Positions 5,686 through 8,436 of a stretch of 8,436 nt of DNA are shown here, one piece after another (position 1 is the stretch's first letter; every line of letters starts with the position of its first letter). The notes below the pieces were generated by a model. That model saw nothing but the letters and a program-made list of their open reading frames with translations. It was not told the DNA's origin and ran no database searches. This stretch comes from Acidimicrobiales bacterium (GTDB taxonomy: Bacteria; Actinomycetota; Acidimicrobiia; Acidimicrobiales; Palsa-688). Both the position numbers and the translations under genes were made by a program. The stretch spans positions 1 to 8,436 of the forward strand of contig JASHVH010000037.1 of the NCBI GenBank assembly GCA_030039575.1. The letters are read 5' to 3'.

Positions 5686-7056
5686 ATGCCTCTCGACCCC
5701 GAGCAGCTCGAGGAGGCGGCCAAACGCCACCTCTGGATGCACTTCACCCGCATGGCCGACTACGCCACCCACGACATCCCGGTGATCGTGAGGGGGGAGG
5801 GCCCGTGGGTGTGGGATGTCAAGGGTAAGCGCTACCTGGACGGGCTGTCCGGGCTGTTCGTCGTCCAGGTAGGGCACGGGCGCCAGGAGCTGGCCGGCGC
5901 TGCCGCCCGGCAGGCCGCGCAACTGGCCTACTTCCCCATTTGGGGCTATGCCCACCCGACCGCCATAGAGTTGGCGGAGCGGATCTCCGAACTGGCGCCG
6001 GGGGACATAAACCGGGTGTTTTTCACCAGCGGAGGCAGCGAGGCGGTGGAGTCGGCGTGGAAGCTGGCCCGGCAATATTTCAAGGTCATCGGCCAGCCGC
6101 AGCGGACCAAGGCCATTTCGAGAGAGATCTCATATCACGGCACGACCATGGGAGCCCTTTCCATAACCGGTTACGAAGCCATCAGGGAACCTTTCGAACC
6201 GCTTGTCCCCGGCACCTCCCGGGTCCCCAACACCGACTTCTACCGTGCCCCGGTGCACGGCGACGACCTGGAGGCGTTCGGGCTCTGGGCGGCGGACAAG
6301 GTCGCCGAACGCATAGAGCAAGAGGGCCCCGAGACCGTGGCGGCGGTTTTCCTCGAACCCGTCCAGAACGCCGGCGGCTGCCTCGTACCCCCGCCGGGGT
6401 ACTTTGCCCGGGTACGGGAGATCTGTGACCGGTACGGGGTGCTGCTGGTCTCCGACGAGGTGATATGCGCCTTCGGACGGCTGGGGCACTGGTTCGGGTC
6501 CGAGAGGTACGGCTACCAGCCCGACATGATCACCGTGGCCAAGGGGCTGACCTCGGGTTACGCGCCCATGGGTGCCCTCTTGGCCAGCGACCGGCTCATC
6601 GAGCCCTTCCTGCACGGCCGGACGTCGTTCGCTCACGGCATCACCTTCGGCGGCCATCCCGTGTCCTCGGCCGTGGCCATGGCCAACCTCGACATCTTCG
6701 AGGACGAGAAGCTCCTGGCCCACGTCCGCTCCAACGAGGAAGCCTTCCGCTCGTCGTTGCGTACCCTCGAGGACCTGCCGATTGTCGGCGACGTGCGGGG
6801 CGACGGCTACTTCTACGGGGTGGAACTGGTGAAGGACAAGGCCACTCGGGGGACCTTCAACCACGAGGAGGCCGAGCGGCTCCTACGGGGGTTCCTGTCC
6901 CCGGCCCTCTTCGAGGCCGGGCTGGTTTGCCGGGCCGACGACCGGGGCGACCCCGTGGTGCAGTTCGCGCCTCCGCTCACTTGCGAGCAGGAGCACTTCG
7001 ACATCATCGTGCAAGTGCTGCGGGACGTGCTCAGCCGGGCCGCGGCTCTCATCTGA
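5686..7056 (+). CDS. Class III PLP-dependent (omega) aminotransferase
   Basis: A 456-residue fold-type I aminotransferase of class III. These enzymes move an amino group from an omega-amino acid or amine, commonly to pyruvate or 2-oxoglutarate. Landmarks in order: HLWMHFTRM near the N-terminus, GKRYLDGLSGLF (47-58), the phosphate-binding GGSEA (116-120), SYHG (149-152), which stacks on the cofactor, the acidic SDEV (256-259, Asp257 to the pyridine nitrogen), the Schiff-base lysine Lys286 in TVAKGLTSGY, and TFGGHP (320-325). The sequence resembles Streptomyces proteins annotated as aspartate aminotransferase family; the true substrate (beta-alanine, polyamine or other) is not readable. ATG at 5686 begins family-like sequence (MPLDPEQLEEAAKRHLWMHF). 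The frame stays open to GTG at 5554, but those 44 extra residues are Arg/Pro-rich and look non-coding. It lies antisense between rpsA and coaE, has its own promoter candidate and ends at an intrinsic terminator, so it is a one-gene unit. Confidence 0.94.
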   Translation: MPLDPEQLEEAAKRHLWMHFTRMADYATHDIPVIVRGEGPWVWDVKGKRYLDGLSGLFVVQVGHGRQELAGAAARQAAQLAYFPIWGYAHPTAIELAERISELAPGDINRVFFTSGGSEAVESAWKLARQYFKVIGQPQRTKAISREISYHGTTMGALSITGYEAIREPFEPLVPGTSRVPNTDFYRAPVHGDDLEAFGLWAADKVAERIEQEGPETVAAVFLEPVQNAGGCLVPPPGYFARVREICDRYGVLLVSDEVICAFGRLGHWFGSERYGYQPDMITVAKGLTSGYAPMGALLASDRLIEPFLHGRTSFAHGITFGGHPVSSAVAMANLDIFEDEKLLAHVRSNEEAFRSSLRTLEDLPIVGDVRGDGYFYGVELVKDKATRGTFNHEEAERLLRGFLSPALFEAGLVCRADDRGDPVVQFAPPLTCEQEHFDIIVQVLRDVLSRAAALI

Positions 7057-7079
7057 GCCGCCGGCCCCGGCCAAGGGAC

Positions 7080-7105
7080 CGCCAGAGGGCCGCTGGCGCT
7101 CTTTT
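7080..7105 (+). terminator. Intrinsic terminator of the aminotransferase gene
   Basis: Twenty-three bases after the aminotransferase stop, CGCCAG (7080-7085) pairs perfectly with CTGGCG (7093-7098) around a 7-nt loop and is followed by CTCTTTT. It faces the convergent rpsA, whose stop is at 7163-7165. On the minus strand the T-run would precede the hairpin, so it should not terminate rpsA efficiently; I see no clear terminator for rpsA itself. Confidence 0.6.
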
Positions 7106-7162
7106 CACGGCCGGGCCATGTTGCTTGGCCTCCGGGAGCGGCAGTTGTCCCTCAGGCAGTAC

Positions 7163-8436
7163 CTAACTGGCGGGGGCGGCCTCGGGCTCTTCCTGGCCGC
7201 CAGGCTCTCCCGTGGTGGAAATGCCCGTTTCGCTTGGGGTCGTCCCAGCGTGCCCCACGCCAGTTTCATCCAGGCCGGCGTCGTCGAGGCCGGCCTCCCC
7301 CATAGTTGTGCCCCCGGCTTCGCCACCGTTGTCGAGGCTCGTCCCGGCACCGGCGGCCACCGAGCCTATGGTGTCGCTCGGGGCGGCGTCGCTTGCCACC
7401 GTGTCGCTCGCGTCCGGGCCGCCGGGCTCCTGCGCCTGGGCCTGCTCCTCCAGGTAGCCGGCCCACGCCGCCTGGGCTTCCGATTCGGGCTCGAACGCGG
7501 TATAGCCCGCACCTATGTAGTTGCCGTGCTCGTCGTAGGCGTGCTCCCCGAACGCCTCGCGGTACTCGGCAGCCACCTCACCGCCCTCTGCGGCTTGCTT
7601 GATCGACAGGCTGATGCGGCGGCGGGCCAGGTCGATGTCGATGATCTTGACCCAGAGCTCTTCGCCGGGGCTGACGACCTGGTCGGGCTGGTCGACGTGG
7701 TGGACAGCCATTTCCGAGATGTGTACCAGGCCTTCGATGCCGTCGCCCACCTGGACGAAGGCGCCGAACGGCACCAGCTTGGTGACCCGGCCGTACACGA
7801 GCTCGCCCACCCGGTGGGCATTGGCGAACTCCTGCCACGGGTCCGCCTGCGTCGCCTTCAGGGAGAGGCTGATGCGCTCCCGGTCGAGGTCGACGTCGAG
7901 GACGCGCACCGTGACGTGGTCCCCGACCGCGACGACCTGGCCGGGGTGGTCGACGTGCTTCCAGGAAAGTTCGGAAACGTGGATCAACCCGTCCATGCCG
8001 CCGAGGTCGACGAAGGCGCCGAAGTTGACCACCGAGGAAACGACACCCTTTCGTACCTCGCCCGGTTTCAAGTTCGTCAGGAACTCGTCTCGCTGCGAGC
8101 GCTGCGCCTCTTCCAGGTAAGCCCGGCGTGACAGCACCACGTTGTTGCGGTTTTTGTCGAGCTCGATGATTTTGGCTTCCAGCTCTCTGCCCACATACGG
8201 CTGCAGGTCACGGACCCGGCGCAGCTCCACGAGGGAGGCGGGCAGGAACCCACGCAGCCCGATATCCAGGATCAGGCCGCCCTTCACCACCTCGATCACC
8301 GGCCCGCGCACGGTCCCGTTGCGCTCCTTGACCGACTCGATCGTCCCCCACGCCCGCTCGTACTGGGCGCGCTTCTTCGACAGGACGAGCCGGCCTTCCT
8401 TGTCCTCCTTCTGCAGGACGAGCGCCTCGATCTTGT
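7163..8436 (-). CDS. rpsA: 30S ribosomal protein S1 (RpsA), 5' end outside window
   Basis: S1 binds mRNA at the 30S subunit and helps start translation. The visible 423 residues begin inside the first repeat (KIEALVLQKEDKEGRLVLSK); the start codon lies beyond the right edge, probably less than 100 residues away given the usual actinobacterial length. Three further S1 RNA-binding domains follow: a second with KGGLILDIGLRGFLPASL, a third with RKGVVSSVVNFGAFVDLGG and HVSELSWKHVDHP, and a fourth with GRVTKLVPFGAFVQVGDGIEGLVHISE. This is the four-domain actinobacterial type. After the last domain (codons below 7591) comes a 142-residue tail rich in Ala, Gly, Glu, Asp, Ser and Thr, with no Lys and almost no Arg. 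It carries a short EHGNYIGAGYTAFEPESE segment and two five-residue repeat arrays. Stop is TAG at 7163-7165. In other actinobacteria coaE follows on the same strand; here an antisense gene intervenes. Confidence 0.97.
   Translation of the reverse strand, partial: KIEALVLQKEDKEGRLVLSKKRAQYERAWGTIESVKERNGTVRGPVIEVVKGGLILDIGLRGFLPASLVELRRVRDLQPYVGRELEAKIIELDKNRNNVVLSRRAYLEEAQRSQRDEFLTNLKPGEVRKGVVSSVVNFGAFVDLGGMDGLIHVSELSWKHVDHPGQVVAVGDHVTVRVLDVDLDRERISLSLKATQADPWQEFANAHRVGELVYGRVTKLVPFGAFVQVGDGIEGLVHISEMAVHHVDQPDQVVSPGEELWVKIIDIDLARRRISLSIKQAAEGGEVAAEYREAFGEHAYDEHGNYIGAGYTAFEPESEAQAAWAGYLEEQAQAQEPGGPDASDTVASDAAPSDTIGSVAAGAGTSLDNGGEAGGTTMGEAGLDDAGLDETGVGHAGTTPSETGISTTGEPGGQEEPEAAPAS
7253..7297 (-). 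repeat. Five-codon repeat (EAGLD type) in the rpsA tail
   Basis: Three consecutive 15-nt units encode EAGLD (7283-7297), DAGLD (7268-7282) and ETGVG (7253-7267), with HAG starting a fourth partial unit. The first two units differ at few bases, so recent slippage or duplication is likely. The encoded stretch is acidic and probably disordered. Confidence 0.55.
7364..7408 (-). repeat. Five-codon repeat (SDTxx type) in the rpsA tail
   Basis: Three 15-nt units encode SDTVA (7394-7408), SDAAP (7379-7393) and SDTIG (7364-7378). At DNA level the 10-mer GTGTCGCTCG occurs exactly at 7371-7380 and 7401-7410, 30 nt apart, with the variant GCGTCGCTTG midway at 7386-7395. This shows a true 15-nt period rather than only a compositional bias. 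Confidence 0.6.

Noticed and set aside
1..8436. Mobile element, CRISPR array, tRNA or toxin-antitoxin pair
   Set aside because: I saw no transposase or integrase motifs, no regularly spaced direct repeats apart from the coding repeats in rpsA, no cloverleaf-like sequence in the intergenic gaps, and no small gene pair outside the listed genes.

Overview
The window reads as chromosomal DNA of a GC-rich actinobacterium (Actinomycetota). The best guess is the Acidimicrobiia or a relative, but the exact class is an inference. Three signs point this way: coding sequence rich in G/C at third positions, actinobacterial versions of UvrB, CoaE and ribosomal protein S1, and gene starts with poor Shine-Dalgarno sequences, several of which fit leaderless transcription.

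Layout. Positions 1-1022 (minus) hold a secreted G1-family glutamic peptidase (eqolisin / Peptidase_A4 fold) that runs off the left edge. Its whole catalytic domain is in the window. Positions 1023-1312 are a divergent intergenic region with a plus-strand terminator-like hairpin and a perfect 6-2-6 palindrome beside the next gene. Positions 1313-2670 (plus) are a two-gene operon: a cytoplasmic molybdopterin oxidoreductase of the sulfite oxidase/MsrP fold, then an FAD/NAD(P)H reductase whose start overlaps the first gene's stop. Positions 2737-5416 (minus) are uvrB and coaE. Positions 5417-5685 are a divergent intergenic region with a GC-rich inverted repeat and candidate -10 boxes on both strands. 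Positions 5686-7056 (plus) hold a class III PLP aminotransferase, ending at an intrinsic terminator. Positions 7163-8436 (minus) hold rpsA, cut at its 5' end by the window edge and carrying an unusual acidic, repeat-bearing C-terminal tail.

How the genes fit together. rpsA, coaE and uvrB lie in the order and relative orientation known from other actinobacteria (Mycobacterium tuberculosis rpsA Rv1630, coaE Rv1631, uvrB Rv1633). Here the aminotransferase sits antisense between rpsA and coaE, so those two cannot be simply co-transcribed. The molybdopterin protein and flavoprotein look like one enzyme system: the reductase would take electrons from NAD(P)H and pass them to or from the molybdenum centre. 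The peptidase is a separate exported function; the family's usual acid optimum suggests an acidic habitat.

Most of the window is housekeeping or known-family material. I found no defence system, mobile element, CRISPR array, tRNA or clearly new multi-gene system. The more unusual points are the G1 peptidase, the soluble molybdo-flavin pair with a possible operator, the aminotransferase insertion, the candidate leaderless starts, the orphan terminator-like hairpin, and the five-codon repeats in the S1 tail.
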